NCBI GenBank assembly: GCA_900316285.1
Contig: ONCG01000003.1
Span: 124,001 to 188,000, forward strand
Origin: an uncultured Prevotellaceae bacterium
GTDB lineage: Bacteria; Bacteroidota; Bacteroidia; Bacteroidales; Bacteroidaceae
Length of the DNA: 64,000 bases
Reading direction: 5' to 3'
Within the stretch, counting starts at the first letter, position 1. Each line of letters opens with the position of its first letter. The notes under the pieces were generated by a model. It saw only the letters and a list, made by a program, of their open reading frames with translations. It did not search any database and was not told the origin of the DNA. This document shows positions 8,573-16,567 of the stretch, piece by piece. The position numbers and the translations under genes are program-made.

Positions 8573-8585
8573 TTCTTCTTGTATG

Positions 8586-9134
8586 CTATCTTAATTCGTT
8601 TATCAAACTATTTATATCATCAACTTCATCCCCACAATCAGGATTCAGTTTGTCATTTTGCCATCTGAACGGATTCCACGCAATGTAGTCGATTACCGCC
8701 TTATACATTCGTTCATTCCACAAGATGCTGTCGTAATATCTTGGTTGCCAGAGGTGTTGGTCGAATCTTTTCCATCCCCGTTCCGAAACACCCTTTTTGT
8801 AATCGAATGTTGTAACACCTTTAAACCATTGCATCACATCGAACAGCAGGTTTTCACCTTCTTTTGTATTCTGCAGTATGCAATGCAGATGGTTGGGCAT
8901 CAGAACCACATCTAACGGAAACATTCCTTGAAAGCGATCTGCAATCTCAGCGTAACGCCTTAACACCATCTTGCCCGCATCGTTATGTTCAATTATTCCG
9001 TCTTGTATATCTCCAAACAAATGCCTTCGAGAGTTGGTAACAACAGTAACGAAATAAACCTTGTCTGCACGGTAATCGAAATCTTTCAAACGAATGCTGT
9101 GCTTGTTAATATCGTAGCTGTTGTAGATTGACAT
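8586..9134 (-). CDS. REP-associated tyrosine transposase (RAYT, TnpA_REP-like)
   Basis: 182 residues of the Y1 transposase superfamily. The HUH metal-binding motif is HLH at residues 82-84 in MPNHLHCIL, and the candidate catalytic tyrosine lies in QPRYYDSILWNE (133-134). RAYTs nick single-stranded DNA at REP palindromes and are single-copy, domesticated relatives of IS200/IS605 transposases. Here a paired REP (9155-9239) sits 21 bp upstream of the start codon, the usual RAYT arrangement, and related REPs occur through the window. The gene is more AT-rich than its neighbours, which fits transfer. It separates the vWA lipoprotein gene from the rest of its cluster. Length is normal for the family and both motifs are intact, so it may be active. 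Confidence 0.9.
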   Translation of the reverse strand: MSIYNSYDINKHSIRLKDFDYRADKVYFVTVVTNSRRHLFGDIQDGIIEHNDAGKMVLRRYAEIADRFQGMFPLDVVLMPNHLHCILQNTKEGENLLFDVMQWFKGVTTFDYKKGVSERGWKRFDQHLWQPRYYDSILWNERMYKAVIDYIAWNPFRWQNDKLNPDCGDEVDDINSLINELR

Positions 9135-9154
9135 TTCTTTCTATTTTTATCGAT

Positions 9155-9239
9155 GTAGGGACGGGGTTCATTCCCCGTCCGCAAGTTGCTATGCCTTTTG
9201 AAGTTCTTGTTGCTGACGGGCAATAAAGCCCGTCCCTAC
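9155..9239. repeat. Paired REP next to the RAYT gene
   Basis: Left unit 9155-9180 begins GTAGGGACGGGG and folds on GGACGGGG/CCCCGTCC. Right unit 9215-9239 is the inverted form, GACGGGC/GCCCGTC ending CCCTAC. The GTAG head followed by a palindrome is the hallmark of RAYT-associated REPs. Confidence 0.85.
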
Positions 9240-9251
9240 ACGTGGGTCTTT

Positions 9252-10748
9252 TTACTTATCAAGCCCCAGCTTCAACTCGAAATAGTAGGGCTCGCCCTTC
9301 GAGTGTTTGCGGTAGCTGTCGTAGATGCCCTGCAGCAAGTACTTCAGACCGAACGTCGTATTGGCAAAGCCAGAACCGCCGACGCTGCTGTCGTCGTCGC
9401 TCGACGATGCCTCCACCCATTCGGGCAGGCGATTCATCAACTTGATGTTCACCGTCTGACGATGCTTAATGCCCTCGCTCTCAAGGATGAACAGATGGGT
9501 AGCCTTGCCGAGGTGCTTGCGCTCTGCCGGCGATACATCCTTCTGCTCAACGGGTCGAATCTCTTTGATGACCAGCGCATCGTCGCTCTCCACGCGGTAG
9601 TTGTCGATGTCGAGCAGATACTGTTCGTCGATGAGCATGCCACCGAGGTCGACAGCCAACACGAGGCGCAGGTCACCGGAGTTGCGGTCTACCTCTACAT
9701 TCTCGATGTCGCGAATCTGGTCGCCCTGTCCGTGAACGGTGCGGAAGCGACCGCGAATCTGCTCGTTCTCAAGCAGCAGCGAGTAGTAGGGTTTGTAGAC
9801 GTCGTCGGTCTCGAAGAGATACATGTCCTCATAGCCACGCAGCTCGCTGAAGCGGCTGAAGGGGATATAAGCCTCGTCGCGTGTCAGACGGGCGATGTTC
9901 GCATTCGAGCCAACAACGACGATGTAGTATGGGCGGCGTCCGTTATACTGCTGACCGCCTGCGGAGTTGTAGGAGTAGTAAGGACCATTGAAGGAACCCA
10001 CCATCTTCACGATGAGCAAGCCTTTCTCCTTCACCTGGCTCTTGAACACGGCATTCGTCATGCCTTGTGCCTCGGCGAACACCTTCTGCGGATTCACGCC
10101 CACCATTTGCTTCGTGGAGTAGATCATATCGGTGACGAGGATTGAGAGTTCGTCCTCACCAGTCTTGTCGAGCAACTGCTGGAAGATGGCTTCAAAATCG
10201 GTAGACGAAGCATCACCGATGCCCTTGGTGGATTCAAAGATATTCGGGTCGCTGATGAACTGCGAGTAGCCACGCGGATAGGCATTGATTTCGGAGTTCA
10301 CAACATAGATGCGGTTGTCGTCACCACTGCCGGGCAGCTTGTTCAGCATACCCACAATGGCGGCCTTGAACGAACCGTCGCCACCGGCAGCATCGTAGGG
10401 GACCATCGAGCCGGAGCGCTCCAGATAGAAGTTCACGCCGAGCGTTCGACGACCGGCCTGGATATCAATCTTCTTCGGCGGACGACGATTCTCAAAGAAG
10501 TTCTGGATGTAGTCCTTCACCTCGTCGATATCAAGTTCGCCATCTTTGTAGAAGTCCTTGAAGTGCGCCTTCTGCCCATCGAGGAACTCAGCAATCTGCT
10601 CCCATTCCGTAGCATCGATGACCTCGTCCTTATCGGCAACGTCGAGCAACATGCGATTCAGCGCCTTCTTTTCGCCACCGCCACAGGCTACGAACAGCAC
10701 ACCGGCGAGGAGTGCCATGAACAGGGCTTTCAATGAATTGTTCTTCAT
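9252..10748 (-). CDS. vWA-like lipoprotein of the cytoskeleton-like cluster
   Basis: 498 residues from the ATG at 10748. The open frame extends 23 codons upstream, but MKNNSLKALFMALLAGVLFV followed by AC is a lipoprotein signal with Cys22, so this start is preferred. Residues about 104-290 form a von Willebrand A-like domain: NFYLERSGSM (107-115) replaces the usual DxSxS with ExSGS, STDF (182-185) supplies the threonine, and LVTDMIYS (204-211) the second aspartate. The protein is exported and probably membrane-anchored. vWA domains bind partner proteins through a metal ion; the Glu in place of Asp may alter this. It is the first gene of the cluster and has its own promoter-like site (10837-10844). 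Its relation to the actin- and tubulin-like proteins is inferred from shared strand and order. Confidence 0.75.
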   Translation of the reverse strand: MKNNSLKALFMALLAGVLFVACGGGEKKALNRMLLDVADKDEVIDATEWEQIAEFLDGQKAHFKDFYKDGELDIDEVKDYIQNFFENRRPPKKIDIQAGRRTLGVNFYLERSGSMVPYDAAGGDGSFKAAIVGMLNKLPGSGDDNRIYVVNSEINAYPRGYSQFISDPNIFESTKGIGDASSTDFEAIFQQLLDKTGEDELSILVTDMIYSTKQMVGVNPQKVFAEAQGMTNAVFKSQVKEKGLLIVKMVGSFNGPYYSYNSAGGQQYNGRRPYYIVVVGSNANIARLTRDEAYIPFSRFSELRGYEDMYLFETDDVYKPYYSLLLENEQIRGRFRTVHGQGDQIRDIENVEVDRNSGDLRLVLAVDLGGMLIDEQYLLDIDNYRVESDDALVIKEIRPVEQKDVSPAERKHLGKATHLFILESEGIKHRQTVNIKLMNRLPEWVEASSSDDDSSVGGSGFANTTFGLKYLLQGIYDSYRKHSKGEPYYFELKLGLDK

Positions 10749-10836
10749 ATTCTTTTTCTTCGATTTCGTGATGTTTTGACGTAGTTCGAGCGCATAAAGT
10801 TGCATGCGCCTGCACACGTACGCAATTAAAAACGTG

Positions 10837-10844
10837 CAAAATTA
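10837..10844 (-). promoter_or_regulatory. Probable -7 box (TAATTTTG) of the vWA lipoprotein gene
   Basis: Matches the Bacteroidetes TAnnTTTG box on the minus strand, about 90 bp before the chosen start. A TTTG lies upstream at 10861-10864, but the 16-nt gap is shorter than usual. Confidence 0.45.
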
Positions 10845-11177
10845 CAAAAAATAATCGAAACAAACCCCACCCAACCACTATTATTCAGAGTTTTTAACGG
10901 ATCTTGTATGACAAACCGGCTGGTGAGGAATGAAACGAAACGGCAGAAAAGTGAAAAAAGAGCGTTAGAAGGGGATGCGAAAGGAAGGCATGAAGGCAAA
11001 CTTTTTTTATTTCAGAAGCAATGAGAAATGTTATGAATAATATTTACATTTCAGAGGTATTAACGAACAAAAGATTTGTTGACGATAGATTCGTGGACAA
11101 CCTATTAAAATTTACATGAAGGAAGGAGTTGTCTGCTGAAACTAATTGGAAGAAATCAAAAGGAGACTCAAGAGAAT

Positions 11178-11248
11178 GTAGGGACGCGGCGTGCCGCGTA
11201 CTGGAGTTTTCCTTTCCCATCCAATAACGCGGTACGCCGCGTCCCTAC
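11178..11248. repeat. Paired REP, GTAGGGACGCGGC type
   Basis: Left unit 11178-11199 is GTAGGG followed by an ACGCGGC/GCCGCGT hairpin; right unit 11227-11248 is its inverted copy ending GTCCCTAC. The spacer is related to those of the pairs at 13621 and 16472. Confidence 0.85.
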
Positions 11249-11297
11249 ATATGAGAAATAAAAGAATAAAACCGCCAATGAAGACGAATAATATTTT

Positions 11298-11409
11298 ACA
11301 AAACCGCCCCACTCCATTCTTGGAGCGAGGCGGGCATCATCGATCAATTATGTGTATAGTTTTTGTGTTGTAGGTTACTATTATGAATACAGTTTCTTTT
11401 ATTAACCGG
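11298..11409 (-). ncRNA. Candidate small RNA (promoter plus terminator, no ORF)
   Basis: A minus-strand promoter (TACCTTTG at 11413-11420, with TTG 20 nt upstream at 11441-11443) points at a hairpin at 11304-11334 followed by TTTTGT. The ~110-nt interval codes for nothing beyond a 14-codon frame. The terminator stem has internal mismatches, so support is moderate. Confidence 0.35.
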
Positions 11410-11542
11410 GTGCAAAGGTACGACAATATTTTCATGCCTGCAATCCTCTTTTATATGGATTTTTTATTATTGCCCACGACTTTTCGGCACTTTGGCTCCG
11501 CCGAAAATACTTCGTCTCGGCAATAAAAAAAGTATAACTTTT

Positions 11543-11573
11543 TTTGTATTGCTCTCGACTTTTCGTATCTTTG
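11543..11573 (+). promoter_or_regulatory. cotH promoter, TTTG-N19-TATCTTTG
   Basis: A perfect Bacteroidetes promoter whose -7 box ends only four bases before the ATG at 11578, so the transcript should be leaderless or nearly so. A degenerate copy of the same 28 bp lies at 11468-11496. Confidence 0.8.
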
Positions 11574-11577
11574 CACC

Positions 11578-13572
11578 ATGAAACGAACTCTGGTTATCAA
11601 TTGGTTACTGCTGATCTGCGTGATGAGTGCCTATGCCCAATGGACACGCATGACGAATCTGCCGACGGTTTACATCGATACCTACGGCGGACGACCCATC
11701 ACGAGCAAGACGGAGTACGTGTACGCCACGATGCGCTACGTCGATGAGCAAGACCAGTTAACCGTCTACGACTCGCTACAGATTCGAGGTCGCGGCAATT
11801 CCACTTGGAACATGGCGAGAAAGCCTTACAAGTTGAAGTTCAACCAGAAGGAGAAGTTACTCGGTAAAGGCTATGCAAACACGAAGAAATGGACACTGCT
11901 GGCAAATGCTGCCGACAAGTCGCTCATCCGAAATGCCGTGACGTCGTCGCTGGGCGAGTTCACGTCGCTGAAGTTCAATCCAGCTTATAAGTTTGTGGAC
12001 TTGGTGCTGAACGGCACGTTCATGGGCAACTATCAGATCAGCGATCAGGTCGACGTGCGGCCGCATCGCGTTAACATCACCGAGCAGGACCTTCCACTCA
12101 CCGACGACAGCGACATCAGCGGCGGCTATCTGCTGGAGGTGGACGGCTTCAAGGACGGCAACTGCTTCACGACTGCCAGCTATAGCGTGCCCATCAGAAT
12201 CCACTATCCCGAAGATGAGGACATCGCCCCTTCGCAGAACACTTGGATTCGCAACTACATTGGACAGTTTGAGCGTTCGCTGCGAATCACCGACTTCGAC
12301 GACCCAGTGAGGGGCTATCGTGCCTTTGTCGACTCCGCGTCGCTCATCGACTGGTATCTCTGTACGGAGATCAGCGCGAACCTCGATGGCTTCTACAGCA
12401 CCTATTTCTATAAGGACCGCGGCGACTCGCTGCTCTACTGGGGACCGCTGTGGGATAACGACATCTCCTACAACAACGATTATCGTGAGACGGGAACAGT
12501 GAATAAGCTGATGGTGGATGTAGGATTCGGCCAGACGAAGCTTTGGATCAACCGGATGTGGCAGGACAAGTGGTTTGCACGGCAGGTATACACGCGCTAT
12601 CGGGAACTCATCGACGGGGGAGTTGTGGACTATCTCTTTGCGCGCATCGACAGTTTGACAGAGCTACTCGCGGAGTCGCAGGAGCTGAACTACGAACGCT
12701 GGGGCATCAACCGTCGGATGTATCATGAAGTCGTACTCTTTAACACCTATGACGAGTACATCAGCAATCTGCGCAGCTTCATCGTCGCCCATTGTGCCTT
12801 TCTGGAGGATGCCTTCGCCAACCGCAAACCCTTAGACCCGACGCCCCCGTTTGCACCCCGCAACTACTTCTATCACATCACGAATGCGAGCACCGCGAAA
12901 GCCATCGACGGTGGAGGAGCAGCTGTGGTGCAATGGGAGAACTTGGAAGACAACGAAGGGGAGGACTGGTGGGTGAAGCCCGTCGGCGAACACTTCATGC
13001 TTATCAACCGACAGTCGCTACGCGCCTTGAACGACCCAACGCAAGGTGAGGTGGGACCGACGACGAACGTTGGCACACAACTCGACACCGCACCCGAGGA
13101 CTCGCTCGACGAGCGACAGCTCTGGGACATCGTACCACAAGGAACGGAGGGCTACTACAACTTGTTGAACATTCACACGCAACACATCGCAAACCTCAGT
13201 GGTGGAAACTTCGCCGACGGAACGGCCATCCTCAGTTACACCAACGACGATCGCAATAGGCAAAGCAAAAATCGGCTGTGGTATTTCATTCCCACAACCG
13301 ATGTCATTCCAGAAACGCTCACAGGCATTCGCGATGTAGAGCCTGCCGATTATGCTTTGGCTTACAACCCAACATCAGAAGAACTTCACTTCGGGTCGGA
13401 GACACCTGAGTTGTTGAAACGCTTCACCGCCCGCGTCTACAATGCCGGCGGCCGCCTCATTGGTAGTTTCCGGGGCGACGAACGCTTCTCCATGGCTGCC
13501 CAGCCACGAGGAGTTTATGTAGTCAGCTGGCAGTGTGGCACGCAGCGGTGCAGCGTGAAGTTCAGGAAGTAG
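11578..13572 (+). CDS. CotH-kinase family secreted protein with lectin-like domain and T9SS tail
   Basis: 664 residues. A signal peptide (MKRTLVINWLLLICVMSAYA) is followed by a CotH-type domain at about 50-400: LQIRGRGNSTW (68-77), RKPYKLKF (81-88), KWTLLAN (104-110) and the metal-binding WDND (292-295) in GPLWDNDISYNND. CotH proteins are atypical protein kinases that phosphorylate secreted proteins. Residues about 425-560 resemble a ricin-type lectin repeat (YHITNAS..., INRQSLRAL, IVPQGTEGYYNL). The last ~75 residues, with FTARVYNAGGRLIGSF and GVYVVSW, look like a type IX secretion C-terminal sorting domain. The protein is therefore probably surface-exposed or released and bound to a glycan. 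It is transcribed alone and converges with the GH43 gene, with a paired REP between them. Confidence 0.88.
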   Translation: MKRTLVINWLLLICVMSAYAQWTRMTNLPTVYIDTYGGRPITSKTEYVYATMRYVDEQDQLTVYDSLQIRGRGNSTWNMARKPYKLKFNQKEKLLGKGYANTKKWTLLANAADKSLIRNAVTSSLGEFTSLKFNPAYKFVDLVLNGTFMGNYQISDQVDVRPHRVNITEQDLPLTDDSDISGGYLLEVDGFKDGNCFTTASYSVPIRIHYPEDEDIAPSQNTWIRNYIGQFERSLRITDFDDPVRGYRAFVDSASLIDWYLCTEISANLDGFYSTYFYKDRGDSLLYWGPLWDNDISYNNDYRETGTVNKLMVDVGFGQTKLWINRMWQDKWFARQVYTRYRELIDGGVVDYLFARIDSLTELLAESQELNYERWGINRRMYHEVVLFNTYDEYISNLRSFIVAHCAFLEDAFANRKPLDPTPPFAPRNYFYHITNASTAKAIDGGGAAVVQWENLEDNEGEDWWVKPVGEHFMLINRQSLRALNDPTQGEVGPTTNVGTQLDTAPEDSLDERQLWDIVPQGTEGYYNLLNIHTQHIANLSGGNFADGTAILSYTNDDRNRQSKNRLWYFIPTTDVIPETLTGIRDVEPADYALAYNPTSEELHFGSETPELLKRFTARVYNAGGRLIGSFRGDERFSMAAQPRGVYVVSWQCGTQRCSVKFRK

Positions 13573-13620
13573 ACGTTCTATTTTTTACTTTGGTCGTTAT
13601 ATACTTTTTGACCTTCACAT

Positions 13621-13692
13621 GTAGGGACGCGGCGTGCCGCGTTCTTGGAAGATGAAAGCTAAATCCAAAAACGCGGCACGCCGCGTCCCTAC
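13621..13692. repeat. Paired REP between cotH and the GH43 gene
   Basis: Left unit 13621-13642 and right unit 13671-13692, same type as at 11178. It fills the gap between two converging genes and may act as a transcription stop for both. Its spacer is the reverse complement-like counterpart of the spacer at 16494-16520. Confidence 0.85.
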
Positions 13693-13730
13693 ATTGGGCC
13701 ATTTTTTAATCGTTGCCCTTCTTTATTGCT

Positions 13731-15362
13731 TTACTTGAACACGAAGTCCTGCAAGGTGCAGAGGCTTTTCTCCTTGGTTTCGGAAGCGAAAACGAGGAAG
13801 AGGGCATGCTTACCCGTGAGCTCGGCCAAAGCTGGAAGGTCGGCGGCCAACTCGGTGGATGTCTGCGGCATGTCAGCCTTCAGTTGGATGGAGCCAAGCA
13901 CTTTTCCTCCCTGCGACGTCCACGGCCGGTCGGCGAGAATGGTGATGGTTCCATCGATGCCGGCAGGAATCAAGCGCAACAGCAGTTGCACATCGCTGCG
14001 GCCCTGCGTCTTCGTGAAGTTGAAATACTTGTAGCCCACGATAGAGCCGTCGGTGTTGTTCACCACATGGTTAGTGTTGTTGCGAATGTCGTAGGGTGCC
14101 TGCATATTATCATCGGTGCCATAGGATGTTTCCACATACGAGCCATAGAATACATTGTTGGGCCAACGGTGCTCCGACTCTTTCGGACCAGTATACCAAC
14201 AAGCGATGCCTGCCGAGTGGCGTTCCAGCGGATCAAGGCCTTCAAGCGAGAAGCCTTCGGAGTTGTATTCGCCTTCGCTGATGCTGACCTTTCCACCAGG
14301 GCCTTCCTCCACCGAGACCTCAATAGGAGCCACCATAGCCTGACGCGCGAACTCGTTGAGTCCCGTCTGCCGGTGATAGAAAACATACCACTGACCATTG
14401 ATCTCGCAGATGCTGCCATGCGTGTTACCGCTAGCATTGGCCGAAGCGATGACGCGTCCCTGCTCGTTGGTCTCGCGTGCACGGCCATCAATAATGGTGC
14501 CGCCATAGGTCCACGGGCCCAATGGATGGTCGCTATATGCATAGGCGAGCGTGTAGTTGGTTTCGGGCAGCGAGAACTCACCGTCGGCCGTCCACCGACT
14601 GTAGATAAACACGTATTTATCCTTGATCTTTCGGATGGACGATGCCTCGAAGAAGCGGAACTCGCCCGGCTGGTTCTTCGATGAAATCATATCCTCCACA
14701 ATCTCCGTCCCCGGCTTCACTGTCGCCATCGTCGCTGGGTCGAGTTCGGCAGCATAGGAGCGCTCGAAGCCCCAATAGCCATAGACGCGACCGTCGTCGT
14801 CGACAAACACCGCCGGGTCGAACCTCAACACACCATCGGCCTTGTTCGGGTCGTCGCCACTCCAGTTGCATACTTCGAACGGCCCATCGGGTCGGCTGCT
14901 CTTCGCGATGAGTTCGTTGCGACCGCCGGCTTGGTCGTTCGGGTAGAGATAATAGGTCTTCGTACCATCGGGAGCCGTTACGAGCGCGACATCGGGAGCG
15001 TAAAGCACGTCGGCGGTAGATGCGGAGTCGAAGGGCTCTCCATTCGCATTCTTGTCGACAACAAGGATTACGCCATCATAGCGCCAATGGTTCAAATCGT
15101 CAACGGATGCCGACCAAACCACCTGATCACGTCCACAATATTCAGTCTTCAAATCGTCGTGCGAACCATAGATATACACGCGATATTTCCCGGGGTTGTC
15201 GGGGTCTTCAAACACATAGGGCTCGCCATCGGGGATGTGTTCCCACAAGGGCAAGTAGGGATTTCCAACGGTCTGCAGAACAGACTGCGAGTCTGACTGT
15301 CTGCCACACGAGAGCAGACACAGGCTGCAAAGAGCAGCGGCAAAGAGAATTTTACGATGCAT
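13731..15362 (-). CDS. Glycoside hydrolase family 43-like lipoprotein
   Basis: 543 residues. The N-terminus MHRKILFAAALCSLCLLSC ends in a lipobox (LLSC), so the protein is a lipoprotein. The main domain is a GH43-like five-bladed propeller: a strand-1 Asp in GEPYVFEDPD, YAPDVAL, GRVYGYWGF, FFEASSIRKI (candidate general acid Glu) and NTHGSICEINGQWYVFYHR. The last ~170 residues form a beta-rich domain, possibly carbohydrate-binding. Enzymes of this family release arabinose or xylose from plant hemicellulose. It is not in a visible polysaccharide locus (no SusC/D nearby), although a GH51-type enzyme is encoded at 51148-53796. Substrate not determinable. Confidence 0.85.
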   Translation of the reverse strand: MHRKILFAAALCSLCLLSCGRQSDSQSVLQTVGNPYLPLWEHIPDGEPYVFEDPDNPGKYRVYIYGSHDDLKTEYCGRDQVVWSASVDDLNHWRYDGVILVVDKNANGEPFDSASTADVLYAPDVALVTAPDGTKTYYLYPNDQAGGRNELIAKSSRPDGPFEVCNWSGDDPNKADGVLRFDPAVFVDDDGRVYGYWGFERSYAAELDPATMATVKPGTEIVEDMISSKNQPGEFRFFEASSIRKIKDKYVFIYSRWTADGEFSLPETNYTLAYAYSDHPLGPWTYGGTIIDGRARETNEQGRVIASANASGNTHGSICEINGQWYVFYHRQTGLNEFARQAMVAPIEVSVEEGPGGKVSISEGEYNSEGFSLEGLDPLERHSAGIACWYTGPKESEHRWPNNVFYGSYVETSYGTDDNMQAPYDIRNNTNHVVNNTDGSIVGYKYFNFTKTQGRSDVQLLLRLIPAGIDGTITILADRPWTSQGGKVLGSIQLKADMPQTSTELAADLPALAELTGKHALFLVFASETKEKSLCTLQDFVFK

Positions 15363-15444
15363 GGTTGAGAAAGGTTTAGAAGCGCTAACGCGCGGTTGAG
15401 AAGGGTTGAGAGAGGTTTAGAGGCGCTAACGCGCGGTTGAGACG
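15363..15444. repeat. GCGCTAACGCGC mini-hairpins with GGTTGAGA linkers
   Basis: Two identical small hairpins at 15382-15393 and 15423-15434 with GGTTGAGA and GGTTTAGA linkers. The whole intergenic gap is repeat; the same words occur near 1886-1936. Confidence 0.8.
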
Positions 15445-16422
15445 CTATTCATTCATCGCACCGCAATGGGGGCAGGTGCCCTTGCTGCGAAGTTTTTCAC
15501 CACATTGGCCGCAGGTGTAGCGGTAGGCGTGATGGCGATAGTATTGTCGAATGGCAAACACGATATAGACGACCAGCAGCACATAGCCGATATACCAAAG
15601 CGTTGTGATGCTGAACACGATGTAGTTCACTGCACAGACAGCCGCCAGTCCGCCGAGATAGAGCAACGCCTCGCCAAAAGGCAACAACGTGCGAACATCG
15701 TCGACGACGGCAATGGCGATGATGAGCATGGCCCATACCGACACCAGGAACACCGATAGCAGACCGGGCACGGAGAATGGGTTGAGCGTGGGATGATAGT
15801 AGAACTGCTGCCACAGCTCTGGTGCAAACATCTGCAGCGAGGCATAGAAGGTCGCTGCCATCGCGACAACAACAGCGAGCAGCGTAGGATAGAACGAGTG
15901 GATGTCGTTGAAATGTACGATGCGCGGCGTAGAGGCATCGGAAGATTCTTGGTCGTCCCCTTCCCCTTCGGCAACGTAAGAGCGGAACTTACGCAGCAGA
16001 TAGGCGATGAGCAGCAATACAACAACGATGAGCGAGATAAGCACGTGGCGTTCGGAGAAGAGGGAGATGCCTTGCGAGATGGGGTCGTCAGGCACGACAC
16101 TCGGCAACAGTTCCGATTCGCGCGTCCAGCCAAACTCCGAACTCTCAGTGGCCAGCTGCACCCAAACAGAATCGATGCTGTCGTTAGGCATCATGCGGAA
16201 GTCGGCCACCACCAATCGGCTACCCTTCTTGACGACGAAAGAATCAGTGAAGAGTTCGCTGGCCAGCTCCTCCGGCTGCTGCCGAAGAAGTTCCAGGCTG
16301 TCGGCCTTTACCTCGAAATTATAGTTGAACGAGTAGTGGCGGCCTTCAGAATATTTCTGGTTGTAGCAGCTGCTGAAACCCAACAGCAGCAACACCCATA
16401 TGATATATCTCATCTTCTTCAT
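15445..16422 (-). CDS. Membrane lipoprotein with C-terminal zinc ribbon
   Basis: 325 residues from ATG 16422; a GTG two codons earlier is less likely. The signal MKKMRYIIWVLLLLGFSSC ends in a lipobox. About 100 extracytoplasmic residues follow, with a stretch (VWVQLATESSEFGWTRESEL) that resembles an SH3-like domain. Four or five membrane helices occupy about residues 125-290 (RHVLISLIVVVLLLIAYLL, LLAVVVAMAATFYASL, LLSVFLVSVWAMLIIAIAVV, YLGGLAAVCAVNYIVF, WYIGYVLLVVYIVF). The end holds a zinc ribbon, CGQCGEKL...CPHCGAMNE. Similar proteins are found in Bacteroidetes without an assigned role. Its neighbours share the strand but not an evident pathway. Confidence 0.75.
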   Translation of the reverse strand: MKKMRYIIWVLLLLGFSSCYNQKYSEGRHYSFNYNFEVKADSLELLRQQPEELASELFTDSFVVKKGSRLVVADFRMMPNDSIDSVWVQLATESSEFGWTRESELLPSVVPDDPISQGISLFSERHVLISLIVVVLLLIAYLLRKFRSYVAEGEGDDQESSDASTPRIVHFNDIHSFYPTLLAVVVAMAATFYASLQMFAPELWQQFYYHPTLNPFSVPGLLSVFLVSVWAMLIIAIAVVDDVRTLLPFGEALLYLGGLAAVCAVNYIVFSITTLWYIGYVLLVVYIVFAIRQYYRHHAYRYTCGQCGEKLRSKGTCPHCGAMNE

Positions 16423-16471
16423 CGTCACCTTGTTACTTTATTACTTGGAAGTTATGTATGCCCCTGAAAAT

Positions 16472-16542
16472 GTAGGGACGCGGCGTGCCGCGTTCTTGGA
16501 TTTAGCTTTTCCCCTCCAGAACGCGGCACGCCGCGTCCCTAC
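16472..16542. repeat. Paired REP, GTAGGGACGCGGC type
   Basis: Units 16472-16493 and 16521-16542. It lies between the zinc-ribbon lipoprotein gene and the U32 gene. Confidence 0.85.
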
Positions 16543-16567
16543 ATCATAAGAGTATATAATTACCTTG

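Larger units (their letters stand above)
10749..11577. other. 829-bp gene-free stretch between divergent genes
   Basis: Holds the promoter region of the vWA lipoprotein gene (near 10840), a paired REP (11178-11248), a possible minus-strand small RNA (11298-11409) and the cotH promoter (11543-11573). About 330 bp (10850-11175) show nothing I recognise. Confidence 0.7.

Noticed and set aside
11191-11373. 60-codon plus-strand frame in the gap before cotH
   Set aside because: It reads through a REP pair and the candidate terminator hairpin and has no protein features.
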